Shown here: positions 51,798 through 60,595 of the stretch, piece by piece
Layout: each line of letters opens with the position of its first letter
How positions within the stretch are numbered: position 1 is the stretch's first letter
DNA from: Alkalihalobacterium sp048323755
GTDB taxonomy: Bacteria; Bacillota; Bacilli; Bacillales; Bacillaceae_F
DNA: 64,000 nucleotides
Assembly (NCBI RefSeq): GCF_048323755.1
Contig: NZ_JBLWFS010000005.1
Coordinates: 124,001-188,000 of the forward strand
Direction: 5' to 3'
The notes under the pieces: generated by a model
What the model was told of the DNA's origin: nothing
Database searches by the model: none
What the model saw: the letters and a program-made list of their open reading frames with translations, nothing else
Made by a program: the position numbers and the translations under genes

Positions 51798-52489
51798 AAC
51801 GTTTTTAAACCTTCCCTATTTAATGATTCATCTATGATTTCACCGTCTCGAACAACAATTGTCTTATCCGTATATTCTGCAATTTCAGGTTCATGCGTGA
51901 CAATTAGAATCGTCGTCCCCTCGGCATTTAATTCTGTAAGCAATTCCATAATAGAACCGCTCGTTTTTGTATCCAATGCTCCTGTCGGCTCATCGGCAAG
52001 CACCATGTTCGGGTGATTAACCAATGCTCTTGCAATGGCTACTCTTTGCTTCTGTCCACCAGATAGTGAATTCGGCAAATGTTCTACCCGATCCGCTAAA
52101 CCGACCTTTTCTAGTGCAAGTATCGCCCGCTCTTTTCTTTCCTTTTTGTTAACTCCAGCATACACCATTGGCAGTTCTACATTTCTTAAAGCCGTTAACC
52201 TTGGCAATAATTGAAACTGTTGAAAGACAAATCCAATCGATTTATTTCTTAACTTGGACAGCTCAGCATCATTATAATGGGTAATATCCATTCCATTGAG
52301 TTCATATGTTCCACTTGTTGGTTGGTCTAAGCAGCCGATAATATTCATTAACGTTGACTTTCCAGAACCAGAAGGACCCATGATCGCGATAAATTCCCCA
52401 GTGCTAACATCTAGATTTATGTTTCGAAGAACATTAACGTCTTGAGCTCCCAGTTTATACGTTTTAGAAAGTGAGCGTAGCTTAATCAT
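51794..52489 (-). CDS. yknY: ABC transporter ATPase YknY
   Basis: A 231-residue ATPase of the MacB/LolD group. IMGPSGSGKSTLMNIIG is Walker A, LPNSLSGGQKQRVAIARAL the signature and MVLADEPTGALDTKTS Walker B. It energises YknZ. Its ATG overlaps the yknX stop by 8 bp, typical of a tightly coupled operon. Confidence 0.95.
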   Translation of the reverse strand: MIKLRSLSKTYKLGAQDVNVLRNINLDVSTGEFIAIMGPSGSGKSTLMNIIGCLDQPTSGTYELNGMDITHYNDAELSKLRNKSIGFVFQQFQLLPRLTALRNVELPMVYAGVNKKERKERAILALEKVGLADRVEHLPNSLSGGQKQRVAIARALVNHPNMVLADEPTGALDTKTSGSIMELLTELNAEGTTILIVTHEPEIAEYTDKTIVVRDGEIIDESLNREGLKTL

Positions 52490-53606
52490 GGATACTCACT
52501 TCCATTCCATCATATAAGCGTGAGGTTGGTTCCTTAATGACACGGTCTTCTCTACCCATACCGCTTATCACTTCAATATTTTCACCACTTACAATTCCTA
52601 ACTCTACCTCTTTCTTTTCCACAAACCCATCATTCTCAATAAACACGTAACTCTGTCCGTCCTCTTGCCAGATCGAAGACAATGGAATAGTCAACGCTTC
52701 CTTTTCTTCTATTACAATTTGAAGGATTAATTGTAAGCCTGGTCTTAATGAAGCCGTGTTTCCTTCAGTCAGTACGACAGAAATCGGATATTGAACTGCG
52801 GTCGCATTCAGATCCAAGCCTTCGACAGTCTTTGGAAAATAAGCAACAGTATCAACTAAACCCTTCCATTCTTCATCTAGAATGGCATCGGATCGAATGT
52901 GAACCTCTTGCCCTTCGTTCACAAGGAGAGAATCGTATTCGGATAGTGCGCCTCTCACAACAAGATTTCCTTTATTTGCCAGATGCAAAATTGGTGAGTT
53001 TGTTTCGTTTAAATCGTTCCCAGAGAATTCGTTGACTTGAATAACGGAACCTTCAATCTCACTTTTCACTATTAGCTTCTCTTCTTGGTGAGTCATTCCT
53101 TGGCGTTGTAATTGAATTTGCCTCAACTCAATATTTGCCATTTTTAGTTCCATATCTACTTGTTGTTCTTCGGCTTCAACCATCTTTCGTGCCTCATCTT
53201 TTCCTACTTCTTTTTCAAGATCATTTTTCTTTTTACGAAGTGCTTCCTGTTGCTTTTTGATGTGGTTAATTCGTAAGTTGGCAGACTCCACCGATAAGGC
53301 CATTTGTTCTTTTTCAAGATCCATTTGACTATTCGTATATTGAACTAACTCAGTGCCGACTTCAACATCTTGCCCTTCCTCTACTAAAATTTCAAATTCT
53401 TCACCGTTTTTAATAGAATGATAAACCACCTGTTCATCTAGTAATTCTAACGTTCCTGGTATTAATACTTCCGACGCTATTGTTTCTTGTTTTGGTTGAA
53501 TAACTACCACTTCTACATTTGAGTCTTCCTTGGCTTTTAAAACGCCAATTGAACTGAGACCAAGTATTGCGACGACGACACAAATAATGACCGATATCTT
53601 TTTTTT
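52482..53606 (-). CDS. yknX: HlyD/MFP-type adaptor YknX
   Basis: About 374 residues. A signal-anchor (KKISVIICVVVAILGLSSIGVL) starts near the ATG at about 53606. It is followed by a split lipoyl/barrel domain, a long coiled-coil hairpin (residues 95-175: LEKEQMALSVESANLRI to MANIELRQIQLQ), and the beta-barrel and membrane-proximal domains. It links YknZ to the cell envelope. The frame is open up to 53669, but GGAGAAACAA and the anchor support the later ATG. Confidence 0.9.
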   Translation of the reverse strand, partial: KKKISVIICVVVAILGLSSIGVLKAKEDSNVEVVVIQPKQETIASEVLIPGTLELLDEQVVYHSIKNGEEFEILVEEGQDVEVGTELVQYTNSQMDLEKEQMALSVESANLRINHIKKQQEALRKKKNDLEKEVGKDEARKMVEAEEQQVDMELKMANIELRQIQLQRQGMTHQEEKLIVKSEIEGSVIQVNEFSGNDLNETNSPILHLANKGNLVVRGALSEYDSLLVNEGQEVHIRSDAILDEEWKGLVDTVAYFPKTVEGLDLNATAVQYPISVVLTEGNTASLRPGLQLILQIVIEEKEALTIPLSSIWQEDGQSYVFIENDGFVEKKEVELGIVSGENIEVISGMGREDRVIKEPTSRLYDGMEVSIHD

Positions 53607-53637
53607 ATTCATTTGTTTCTCCTTCATTAACAACCGT

Positions 53638-54309
53638 TTATACCCCAATAAGACTAATGAAAATACCAATCACGCTATAGATAATGACTGTTGCCCAAGC
53701 TAAACCGGCATTGAATTCTGCTACTTTTCTTAAACCAAGGACTGTTACAATTAGTTGCCAAATCGTAAAGACTTCAATGGAAGCAAGTATTATTGCTAAT
53801 TTTCCTTCGGCTTGCATTAAAACAGCTAAACTCGTAAACGGAGTATTCGGGTTCGCTCCAAAAACTGTAGTCATAATGCCATTAAATAAAAAACCCAGAC
53901 CCCCAATTACTGAAACGAATAAACTTAGAGAATATAGCTTTTTAAACGTGACATTTGCCTTTCCTGCGGCTTTGGCAATAATTAAAAAAACCACGGCAAA
54001 GATTAATGCACCAATTAAAGGGATCAATAATCCAGTCACTAAAATCATAATTCGCATAAATCCTTCTATTTCAGCAAAAAATTGTGCTTCTTCAGGACCT
54101 AACTCTTGTAAAATCCAAATACTGTCCATTCCAAATGCAGTGATAGCGGCTCCAATCGTATAAAGAAGGGTAACTAATAAAAGCGGAACGAGAACTTTTG
54201 GGTTTCCCTTTACTCGCTCTAACTGTTCACCCGGACTAAAAACCATCCCTATTAATGAGGGCTTCTCAGGCTTAAAATTCTCCTCTGAATTAACATTTAC
54301 TTCTGACAT
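53638..54309 (-). CDS. yknW: Yip1-family membrane protein YknW
   Basis: A 223-residue protein with five membrane segments after a ~30-residue cytoplasmic start (FKPEKPSLIGMVFSPGEQLERVK). This is the Yip1 pattern. In B. subtilis YknW interacts with YknXYZ and is needed for its assembly. It is the first gene of the yknWXYZ operon and follows a SigW-type promoter. Start ATG after GGGAGAGGTGTTTAT. Confidence 0.92.
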   Translation of the reverse strand: MSEVNVNSEENFKPEKPSLIGMVFSPGEQLERVKGNPKVLVPLLLVTLLYTIGAAITAFGMDSIWILQELGPEEAQFFAEIEGFMRIMILVTGLLIPLIGALIFAVVFLIIAKAAGKANVTFKKLYSLSLFVSVIGGLGFLFNGIMTTVFGANPNTPFTSLAVLMQAEGKLAIILASIEVFTIWQLIVTVLGLRKVAEFNAGLAWATVIIYSVIGIFISLIGV

Positions 54310-54385
54310 ATAAACACCTCTCCCAATTTGCTTCTAAAGTTTATACAAGAAGAAGAAATCGCTCCTCCTGTACTTCGATATGTAA

Positions 54386-54411
54386 TACGTTTTAATAAAA
54401 TGAAGGTTTCG
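54386..54411 (-). promoter_or_regulatory. SigW-type promoter of yknWXYZ
   Basis: The minus strand reads CGAAAC (54406-54411), 16 nt, CGTA (54386-54389), matching the TGAAAC-N16-CGTA class recognised by SigW. B. subtilis yknWXYZ is in the SigW regulon, which agrees. Confidence 0.85.
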
Positions 54412-54593
54412 TTTTTCCTAGAAAAATTTTCTAATTAATTCACCCTCCTATATATCGAATGTCGCTGAAATGAAAAGGTTGTTTTCGTAATTTCTAGAGA
54501 AAAGAGCATTGAAATTAGGCTCAATAACGGAAAAACTGTCAGCCAGTCGTTTTTTCTGTTAAACTAAGCATAGTTAATAAGGAGGATGAAACA

Positions 54594-54752
54594 ATGGTTG
54601 AGGCATTTCTTTTCGGTATAGCGATCTTTTTTGGTTGGGTCATCTTCGACTTCGTCAAGCATAAAAAATTTTCTAAGGAGAATATTCTAAGTGCACTCGT
54701 TGTAGGGGTTATCGGCGGGGTGGCGTGGTTTATAATCGAGTGGATTTTTTGA
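54594..54752 (+). CDS. small two-segment membrane protein
   Basis: A 52-residue protein, MVEAFLFGIAIFFGWVIFDF, then VKHKKFSKENILSA and LVVGVIGGVAWFIIEWIF. Two hydrophobic helices are joined by a basic loop. AATAAGGAGGATGAAACA precedes the ATG. No relative is recognised. It is divergent from yknW, so a link to envelope stress is possible but unproven. Confidence 0.75.
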   Translation: MVEAFLFGIAIFFGWVIFDFVKHKKFSKENILSALVVGVIGGVAWFIIEWIF

Positions 54753-54846
54753 CAAAATGTACCACCTTTTAAAACCAATATGTTTGAGTAAAGTACATAA
54801 TAAAAAGGATCCATACTCATTCGTTCTATAAAGCTAAACAATCCTA

Positions 54847-54875
54847 TTGACAGAATCAGTTGAGAATTGTAAATT
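54847..54875 (+). promoter_or_regulatory. tRNA-Ala promoter
   Basis: TTGACA (54847-54852), 17 nt, TAAATT (54870-54875), upstream of the tRNA by 25 bp. Confidence 0.75.
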
Positions 54876-54900
54876 TAAATAAATTAGTAAATTTTTAAAC

Positions 54901-54976
54901 GGGGCATTAGCTCAGCTGGGAGAGCGCTACGCTGGCAGCGTAGAGGTCAGGGGTTCGAGCCCCCTATGCTCCACCA
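54901..54976 (+). tRNA. tRNA-Ala (GGC anticodon)
   Basis: GGGGCAT...ATGCTCC acceptor stem with encoded CCA, D arm GCTCAGCTGGGAGAGC, anticodon arm CTACG-CTGGCAG-CGTAG giving GGC, and T arm AGGGGTTCGAGCCCCCT. It stands alone, not in a cluster, with its own promoter and terminator. Confidence 0.98.
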
Positions 54977-54993
54977 TACATAAACGTTGTTAC

Positions 54994-55029
54994 AACAGGG
55001 TTACTTCACTTCGAAGGAATCCTGTTTTT
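54994..55029 (+). terminator. tRNA-Ala terminator
   Basis: AACAGG..CTTC and GAAG..CCTGTT form a stem with inner mismatches, followed by TTTTTCTGTTG. Confidence 0.75.
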
Positions 55030-55166
55030 CTGTTGTTTTTGGTCGTGGTCACGATATGGTAACGGTGAAGTATTTGTAAGGAAATTGTGATTCAACTAAC
55101 AATCATAATGTATAAGCATCATGGCTGCTTTTAAACGTGTAAACTTTCGCTCAGATGTTTCCATAA

Positions 55167-55204
55167 GAAAAAGTATTGTTTCAATACAGCGAAACAATAC
55201 TTTT
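55167..55204 (-). terminator. chemoreceptor gene terminator
   Basis: AAAAAGTATTGTTTC and GAAACAATACTTTTT flank an 8-nt loop; it lies just beyond the stop at 55217. Confidence 0.85.
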
Positions 55205-55216
55205 TTACTTTACTAC

Positions 55217-57175
55217 TTATGCTTTATATTTTCGAAATTCGTCCTGAAGCTCATCGGCTAAATTTGATAAGGAATTAGCGGATGATGTAATTTCCTCCAT
55301 TGAAGCCAATTGTTCTTCAGAAGCTGCTGAAATTTTTTCTATACTTGCCATACTACTTTGTGCAATCTTTGAAAACTCATCTACAACTTCTACCGTACGT
55401 AAAGAGTCCTGAGAAATTGAATTAGACAAAATAGAAACCTCTTTAACTTGCTTAGCTACTTTATGTGCTGCATCTTGAATCTCCTCGAATAACTGCCCCG
55501 CATTATTGACGCTTAGGATTCCTTCCTTCACCTCACCTGTCGTCTTCTCATTAGCTTTTATCGCCTCATCCGTCTTACTTTGAATCGTTCGAATAAGACT
55601 TGTAATTTGTTTCGCATTAGTAGCTGACAGTTCAGCTAATTTGCGAACTTCTGAAGCCACGACAGAAAATCCTTTTCCATGTTCCCCTGCACGGGCTGAT
55701 TCAATAGCAGCATTGAGTGCAAGCAAATTTGTCTGTTCTGATATATTCGTAATAACACTAATGATTTGCCCGATTTCTTGAGAATATTGACCTAATTCAG
55801 ATATCGAGTCTCCTAATCCTTGAACAGATTCACTGATATCACCCATTTTCTTAACTGCAGTTAGGATTGATTGCTCTCCTTCAGATGATTTCTCCGAAGC
55901 AAAATTTGCCTGAGTAGAAGAGGACTCTGCATGCTCAACTACATTACATATTCTTTCATTCATATTCTTCATAGTATCTGAAAGTTCATCCACCATTTTT
56001 ACCTGTTCATCTAAACCTTGAGAAATATCCTCCATCGAATTAGAAACAGATTCCGTTCCTAGTGTTGTCTGTTCAGCGCTCGCTGTTAGTTGTTGTGCTG
56101 AACTAGATAGATGATTTGATGAATCACCAACAGAGTTGAGAATAGAACTAAAAGAATCTAACATTCTATTAAAACTAGAACCAACGATACCAATTTCATC
56201 TTTAGAACGAATATCTGCACGTACAGATAAATTCCCATTACTTACTTTTTCAGATATCTCTTTTAAGTGGTCTAACGGTCTTGTAATTGATTTAATAACA
56301 AAGTATGCAAGTGCTACCCCTACAATAATAGCAGCAATAATGACAATCAAAGTAATATTAAAGATAGGAGCTGCACTACGTTCAATTTCTTCTTCACTTA
56401 TTGTACTTCCAATTGTCCACCCTGTTAGTTCATTTGTGACAAAGTTACTTCTCATAATTTGACCATGAAGGTTTACATAATCAAATTGACCACGATCACT
56501 AGCTAGAATATTTACGCCCCAGTCCGCTTCCAACGGTTCACCAATTTCAAGTTCTGGGTGTACTACAGGCACGTTGTTTTCATCAAGAATAAAGACGAAA
56601 CCTTCTTCACCTATAGTAATGGTTGATATAATATCTTGAAAATCAGTTAAATCCATTTGTAATCCAATAACTCCTGATAAATCACTAGTTGCCTTCGAAA
56701 AAGTGACAACCATCCGTCCTGTTGAAATGGCTATGTATGGTTCGGTAATGCTCACAGCACTTGTATCAGCCATCGCACCTTCATACCATGGTCGAGTTCG
56801 AGGATCAAAGCCTTCTGACTCTGGTCCAGGATTTGGCTGACGAATCATCTCTCCTTCAAACGTACCTAAGTAAGCAAAGTCAAGTTCAGGATGATTTACT
56901 ACATAATCATCTAATATTTGTCGTACTTTATGACTTTCCCAACCATCATATAGTTCTTGACTAATTAATTTTGATAAAAAATCAACTTCTGCCATTTTAC
57001 TTGAAACCATTTCATCAACTTTTTGATTAACTATATTAGTATTTTCCATTGCTCCATCCATCATTTGATTCTCTAATGAACTTTTGGCAGATTGATAGGA
57101 TATTGTTCCTATAACTAGTGATGGAATAATTAGGAGTAACAAAAAAGTAAATAGTAGTTTGTTTTTTAAATTCAT
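55217..57175 (-). CDS. methyl-accepting chemotaxis protein
   Basis: A 652-residue receptor. An N-terminal membrane segment (about 6-26), an extracellular dCache sensor (about 35-275, with RTRPWYEGAMAD and SEPYIAISTGRMVVTFS-like ligand-pocket motifs), a second segment (about 275-297), a HAMP domain, and a long signalling helix hairpin. The tip is NLLALNAAIESARAGEHGKGFSVVASEVRKLAE in pieces. The dCache pocket motif suggests an amino acid or organic acid ligand. No chemotaxis genes are adjacent; it is a stand-alone receptor. Confidence 0.94.
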   Translation of the reverse strand: MNLKNKLLFTFLLLLIIPSLVIGTISYQSAKSSLENQMMDGAMENTNIVNQKVDEMVSSKMAEVDFLSKLISQELYDGWESHKVRQILDDYVVNHPELDFAYLGTFEGEMIRQPNPGPESEGFDPRTRPWYEGAMADTSAVSITEPYIAISTGRMVVTFSKATSDLSGVIGLQMDLTDFQDIISTITIGEEGFVFILDENNVPVVHPELEIGEPLEADWGVNILASDRGQFDYVNLHGQIMRSNFVTNELTGWTIGSTISEEEIERSAAPIFNITLIVIIAAIIVGVALAYFVIKSITRPLDHLKEISEKVSNGNLSVRADIRSKDEIGIVGSSFNRMLDSFSSILNSVGDSSNHLSSSAQQLTASAEQTTLGTESVSNSMEDISQGLDEQVKMVDELSDTMKNMNERICNVVEHAESSSTQANFASEKSSEGEQSILTAVKKMGDISESVQGLGDSISELGQYSQEIGQIISVITNISEQTNLLALNAAIESARAGEHGKGFSVVASEVRKLAELSATNAKQITSLIRTIQSKTDEAIKANEKTTGEVKEGILSVNNAGQLFEEIQDAAHKVAKQVKEVSILSNSISQDSLRTVEVVDEFSKIAQSSMASIEKISAASEEQLASMEEITSSANSLSNLADELQDEFRKYKA

Positions 57176-57384
57176 TGCGTTCTCCTCCCCTAAACATCAA
57201 CACAATTACTAATTTCCAGTAATCACATTTCTATATAGGACTATTTTATCTATGAGAACTCAAATAATATGTGATGAATCTCACACTTCACAACTTTGTC
57301 GAGTTTTCTACTACTTTAGTCATAGTGATACTAACTTATTCACCCTAAAAAACATCCTTTAAAAAAGTCTTTCAAATTCACAAA

Positions 57385-57420
57385 AAATTGAACAGTCACT
57401 AAATAGTGACTGTCCAATTT
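57385..57420. terminator. inverted repeat, possible bidirectional terminator
   Basis: AAATTG-A-ACAGTCACTA and TAGTGACTGT-C-CAATTT, arms of 17 bp with one mismatch and a 2-nt centre, T-run on both sides. It lies in the 388-bp gap between the methyltransferase end and the chemoreceptor start; otherwise that gap shows nothing. Confidence 0.7.
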
Positions 57421-57563
57421 TTTAACTTTTTATAAATAATATCGAAATGATAAAGTCTATAAGAGCTGAACATTTCTAACGCTTTTGCAAGAACATAAAT
57501 ATCGTTTTTACCAGAATGTAAAAGTGAACTCACAGCTGAAAATTAGAGTGTTTTTCCTTAAAG

Positions 57564-57626
57564 TTATCCCTTCACTCTAGAAAGGGTCAACCCATCACCG
57601 ATTGGAATCAGAAGTGATTCCAATCA
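57564..57626 (-). pseudogene. detached C-terminus of the O-methyltransferase after the TGA
   Basis: Nineteen in-frame codons ending in TAA encode the conserved IPIGDGLTLSRVK tail. The tail strand packs on the Rossmann core in relatives, so the truncated enzyme may be impaired. An inverted repeat with 11-bp arms (57600-57610 and 57615-57625) immediately follows the TGA in the mRNA. Confidence 0.7.
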
Positions 57627-58202
57627 AGGATGATTGGCCACGACTTCATTAAATTTCTTCATTGAGTCGGTATATTTTCTACGTTTAAGAGTCTCGTCTG
57701 CCACACTGCCGCCTGCAAGTACGTTGTCCGTTACAATTAAAGCATGGGGTGCAGCTAGTTTTTTGCAGTATTCGAGGTAATTTTCATAGTTTTCTTTATC
57801 TGCGTCGATAAAGAAAAAATCATACTTCTTCTGTTCGTTCACTAGCGTTTCTAAGCTCGTTAATGCTTCCCCGATTATATATGTAACCTTCTTGCCTAGG
57901 CCAGCCTTTGTTAAATTCGCGTGTGCAAGTTTTCCATATTCTTCTTCAAGCTCAAGTGATGTTAAACGCCCTTGGTCATCTAAGCCTCTTGCCAAACAAG
58001 TTCCACTATAGCCACCTAGTGCACCGATTTCAAGGATCTCCTTTGCACCTGAAATAGCTACTAGCATGGTCAGGAGCTTTCCGGCATTCGGCGAAACCGA
58101 TATCGATGGCATTCCTCGTTCCATAATGGATGCTTTAATTTCTTCTAAAAAAGCTTCATTCGTATGAAACGTTGACTCAATATACTGCTCCACTTTCTCC
58201 AT
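57624..58202 (-). CDS. O-methyltransferase, truncated by in-frame TGA
   Basis: A 192-residue SAM-dependent O-methyltransferase of the caffeoyl-CoA/catechol type. EILEIGALGGYSGTCLA is motif I, YDFFFIDADKENY holds the metal-binding Asp, and IVTDNVLAGGSV follows. The frame stops at TGA (57624-57626) right after VVANHP. But the same frame continues for 19 more codons, LESLLIPIGDGLTLSRVKG to a TAA at 57564, which is the normal C-terminus of this family. So TGA replaces what is usually an Arg or Lys codon. An intact protein would be 212 residues. Either a nonsense mutation, readthrough or a base-calling error. Confidence 0.85.
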   Translation of the reverse strand: MEKVEQYIESTFHTNEAFLEEIKASIMERGMPSISVSPNAGKLLTMLVAISGAKEILEIGALGGYSGTCLARGLDDQGRLTSLELEEEYGKLAHANLTKAGLGKKVTYIIGEALTSLETLVNEQKKYDFFFIDADKENYENYLEYCKKLAAPHALIVTDNVLAGGSVADETLKRRKYTDSMKKFNEVVANHP

Positions 58203-58279
58203 TCTGATTCACTCATTTCTTTTCGCGTTTTCATTTTGCAATAACTATATAGATGCTACTATGAGTTACTTCAGTCTAT

Positions 58280-58600
58280 TTAAGCTTCTTGTTTCTTAAC
58301 TGCCTTTACCTCATACATATTCACATTTATATCAAGGATATATTCGGGCTTGGTTTTTCCTTTGTTGTTCTTATGGCCTTGGATATGGACGTCACTTTTC
58401 TCCCAATTCTTCCATGCTTCTAATGATTCCCAACGGACCATGAAGATGACCTCTTCTTGGTCTTTCTTTTTTCGATTAACCATGACCGTTCGATCAATCA
58501 GTCCGTCCATTGTGTCGATTGGACTATCTTGTGAAAAACGCTCTACCACTTGGTCGCTATAGCCCGGTTGAACGGTAATTGTTCTTGTTTGAATAACCAT
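58280..58600 (-). CDS. IsdG/HmoA-like antibiotic-biosynthesis-type monooxygenase
   Basis: A 106-residue ferredoxin-fold protein, starting MVIQTRTITVQPGYSDQVVE. VIFMVRWESLEAWKNWEKSD (about 52-71) is the IsdG/ABM core with the conserved Trp, and KTKPEYILDINVNMYEVK ends it. IsdG-like members degrade haem and release iron. It is the last gene behind a siderophore ABC operon, which supports an iron role. A partial terminator separates it from yclQ. Precise activity is not certain. Confidence 0.8.
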   Translation of the reverse strand: MVIQTRTITVQPGYSDQVVERFSQDSPIDTMDGLIDRTVMVNRKKKDQEEVIFMVRWESLEAWKNWEKSDVHIQGHKNNKGKTKPEYILDINVNMYEVKAVKKQEA

Positions 58601-58626
58601 ATTAAAATTCCTCCCTCTATTCTTCG

Positions 58627-58669
58627 GAGAAAAGACCTGTTTTATCAGGTGAAAAAACAGGGCTTTCTC
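58627..58669 (-). terminator. attenuating hairpin between yclQ and the monooxygenase
   Basis: GAGAAA-GC-CCTGTTTT and AAAACAGG-TC-TTTTCTC form an interrupted stem on the minus strand without a strong T-run. It may reduce read-through rather than stop it. Confidence 0.5.
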
Positions 58670-58672
58670 TCA

Positions 58673-59662
58673 TTATTGAATTGCTGCTTCGATCGCCTTG
58701 ACCATTTCAGAAACAGAAACTAACCCGCCTCCAGAAAGGTACCAATAGTTTGGATCAAGATATATGATGTTTCCATTTTGATAAGCTTTTGTTTCTTGAA
58801 CTAACTCATTTTCAATCGTATCTTGAGCAGCCGCTTCACCTGCTACAACTGCGTTACGATCGACTACAAATAACAAGTCAGGATCTTTCTCCACAAGGTA
58901 TTCAAACGATACGTTCATACCATGAGTTGAAACTTCTATACCTTCATCTACAGCTTCTACACCAAGCACATCATGGATAATACCAAAACGTGAACCTGGT
59001 CCGTATGCACTAATATTTCCTTCGTTCGCTAAAATAATTAAAGCTTTTCCTGCGTCAGCAGCTTTTTCGTTAATACCTGCAATTGCTTCGTTAATTACTG
59101 ATAATTCAGCAGCAACTGCTTCTTCCTTAGCAAAAATTTGTCCAAGCACTTCCATGTTATGAGTGAAAGACTCCATATAATTTGTATTATCTACTCCCAT
59201 AAAAATCGTTGGCCCAAGCTTTGATAATTCATCATATAAATCAAGTTGTCTTCCAGAAATGATGATCAGATCTGGATTAATTTCAGCAATTTTTTCAAAA
59301 TCCGGCTCTTTTAATGAACCGATATTCTCGTATTTTGCATCTTCATATTTTGCTAAGTATGGAGGAACATTAGCTTGTGGTAATGCAGTAACCTCTACGC
59401 CTAATTTATCAAGTGAATCTAGTACTCCAAAGTCAAATACGACAACTTTCTCAGGATTAACAGATACTGTAACCTCACCTAATTGATGTTCAAAAGTAAG
59501 CTCAGTTGGCTCCGCTGTTACTTCTGTTGCTTCTGTTTCTGTTACTTCTGTCTCTTCAGCTGGTTCAGTTGACTCATTTCCTCCTGTTTGCTGTCCACCG
59601 CAAGCAGCTAAAACAAACATTAGTACAAGTGCTAAGAATAGTAATAGTGCATTCTTTTTCAT
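58673..59662 (-). CDS. yclQ: siderophore ABC transporter substrate-binding lipoprotein YclQ
   Basis: A 329-residue lipoprotein. Signal MKKNALLLFLALVLMFVLAA-C with lipobox LAAC, then a Thr/Glu-rich linker (residues 25-55). The FepB-type helical-backbone fold follows: KVVVFDFGVLDSLDKLGV, INPDLIIISGRQ and VFDF-type elements. This matches YclQ/CeuE/FatB, the petrobactin-type binding proteins. It delivers ferric siderophore to YclNO. It is downstream of yclP with a 177-bp gap. Confidence 0.9.
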   Translation of the reverse strand: MKKNALLLFLALVLMFVLAACGGQQTGGNESTEPAEETEVTETEATEVTAEPTELTFEHQLGEVTVSVNPEKVVVFDFGVLDSLDKLGVEVTALPQANVPPYLAKYEDAKYENIGSLKEPDFEKIAEINPDLIIISGRQLDLYDELSKLGPTIFMGVDNTNYMESFTHNMEVLGQIFAKEEAVAAELSVINEAIAGINEKAADAGKALIILANEGNISAYGPGSRFGIIHDVLGVEAVDEGIEVSTHGMNVSFEYLVEKDPDLLFVVDRNAVVAGEAAAQDTIENELVQETKAYQNGNIIYLDPNYWYLSGGGLVSVSEMVKAIEAAIQ

Positions 59663-59839
59663 CGATCATTTCTCCTTAGTTTTAATATATATTGTAATGT
59701 TATTTTGATACTTCTTTGATAAAATAGTTGATCAGGCTATTTTAGGAAACGATCAAAACAACGAATTACCCATGGTTCAGTGTTTATAGATTTGTTTTTA
59801 ACTCTTCGCTAACTACTAACCACTAATTGCTATCTCTAC

Positions 59840-60595
59840 CTAAAAATACACACAAATGCGATTTTGATTAATGTTCTCGATGTGAATATCCATATCATAA
59901 ATTTCTTTTAGTGCCTCTGGGTTAATAATCTCAGGTGTAGTACCCTTTCTGACAATTTTCCCATCTTTAAGAGCTACGATATGATCCGAGTAACAGGATG
60001 CAAAGTTTATATCATGAATAACAATTACGACTGTTTTCCCGAGCTCATCTACTAATCTGCGTAACACCTGCATGATTTGTACAGAATGCTTCATATCTAA
60101 GTTATTCAGTGGCTCATCGAGTAAAACATATTCAGTATCCTGCGCAATAACCATCGCGATAAACGCTCGTTGGCGCTGGCCTCCACTTAGTTGGTCGAGA
60201 AACTTATTTTCCATCTCACCAAGCTCCATATATTCGATGGCCTGATCCACATGCTGCCAATCTTCTTTTGTCAGGTTGCCTTTTGAATAAGGAAATCTTC
60301 CAAAAGCCACAAGGTCACGTACAGTTAAACGTATATTGAGGTGATTGGATTGCTTAAGTATTGAAATTTTCTTCGCTAGGTCCTCACTTTTGCATTCGCT
60401 CAGTTCCTTATCATCAATGCTAATCAGACCACAGTCCTTCGCAATCAACCGGCTAATCATCGATATGAGTGTACTTTTTCCCGCTCCATTCGGTCCGATA
60501 AACGAAGTAATTGTTCCTTTTTCAATATCTACGGAAACATCTTCTACGACATTTTTATTTCCATATTTTTTTGAAACGCCTTTTACAACTACCAT
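59840..60595 (-). CDS. yclP: siderophore ABC ATPase YclP
   Basis: A 251-residue ATPase. SFIGPNGAGKSTLISMIS is Walker A, LDQLSGGQRQRAFIAMV the signature and YVLLDEPLNNLDMKHS Walker B. This is the FecE/FhuC-type iron-uptake ATPase. It overlaps yclO by 7 bp. It starts with ATG on AGGGGGAATAAATC. Confidence 0.94.
   Translation of the reverse strand: MVVVKGVSKKYGNKNVVEDVSVDIEKGTITSFIGPNGAGKSTLISMISRLIAKDCGLISIDDKELSECKSEDLAKKISILKQSNHLNIRLTVRDLVAFGRFPYSKGNLTKEDWQHVDQAIEYMELGEMENKFLDQLSGGQRQRAFIAMVIAQDTEYVLLDEPLNNLDMKHSVQIMQVLRRLVDELGKTVVIVIHDINFASCYSDHIVALKDGKIVRKGTTPEIINPEALKEIYDMDIHIENINQNRICVYF

Noticed and set aside
57600..57625. Inverted repeat GATTGGAATCA/TGATTCCAATC as the terminator of the methyltransferase
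   Set aside because: It lies within the conserved coding tail and lacks a T-run, so it is coding sequence that happens to fold; noted instead as a feature of the TGA context.
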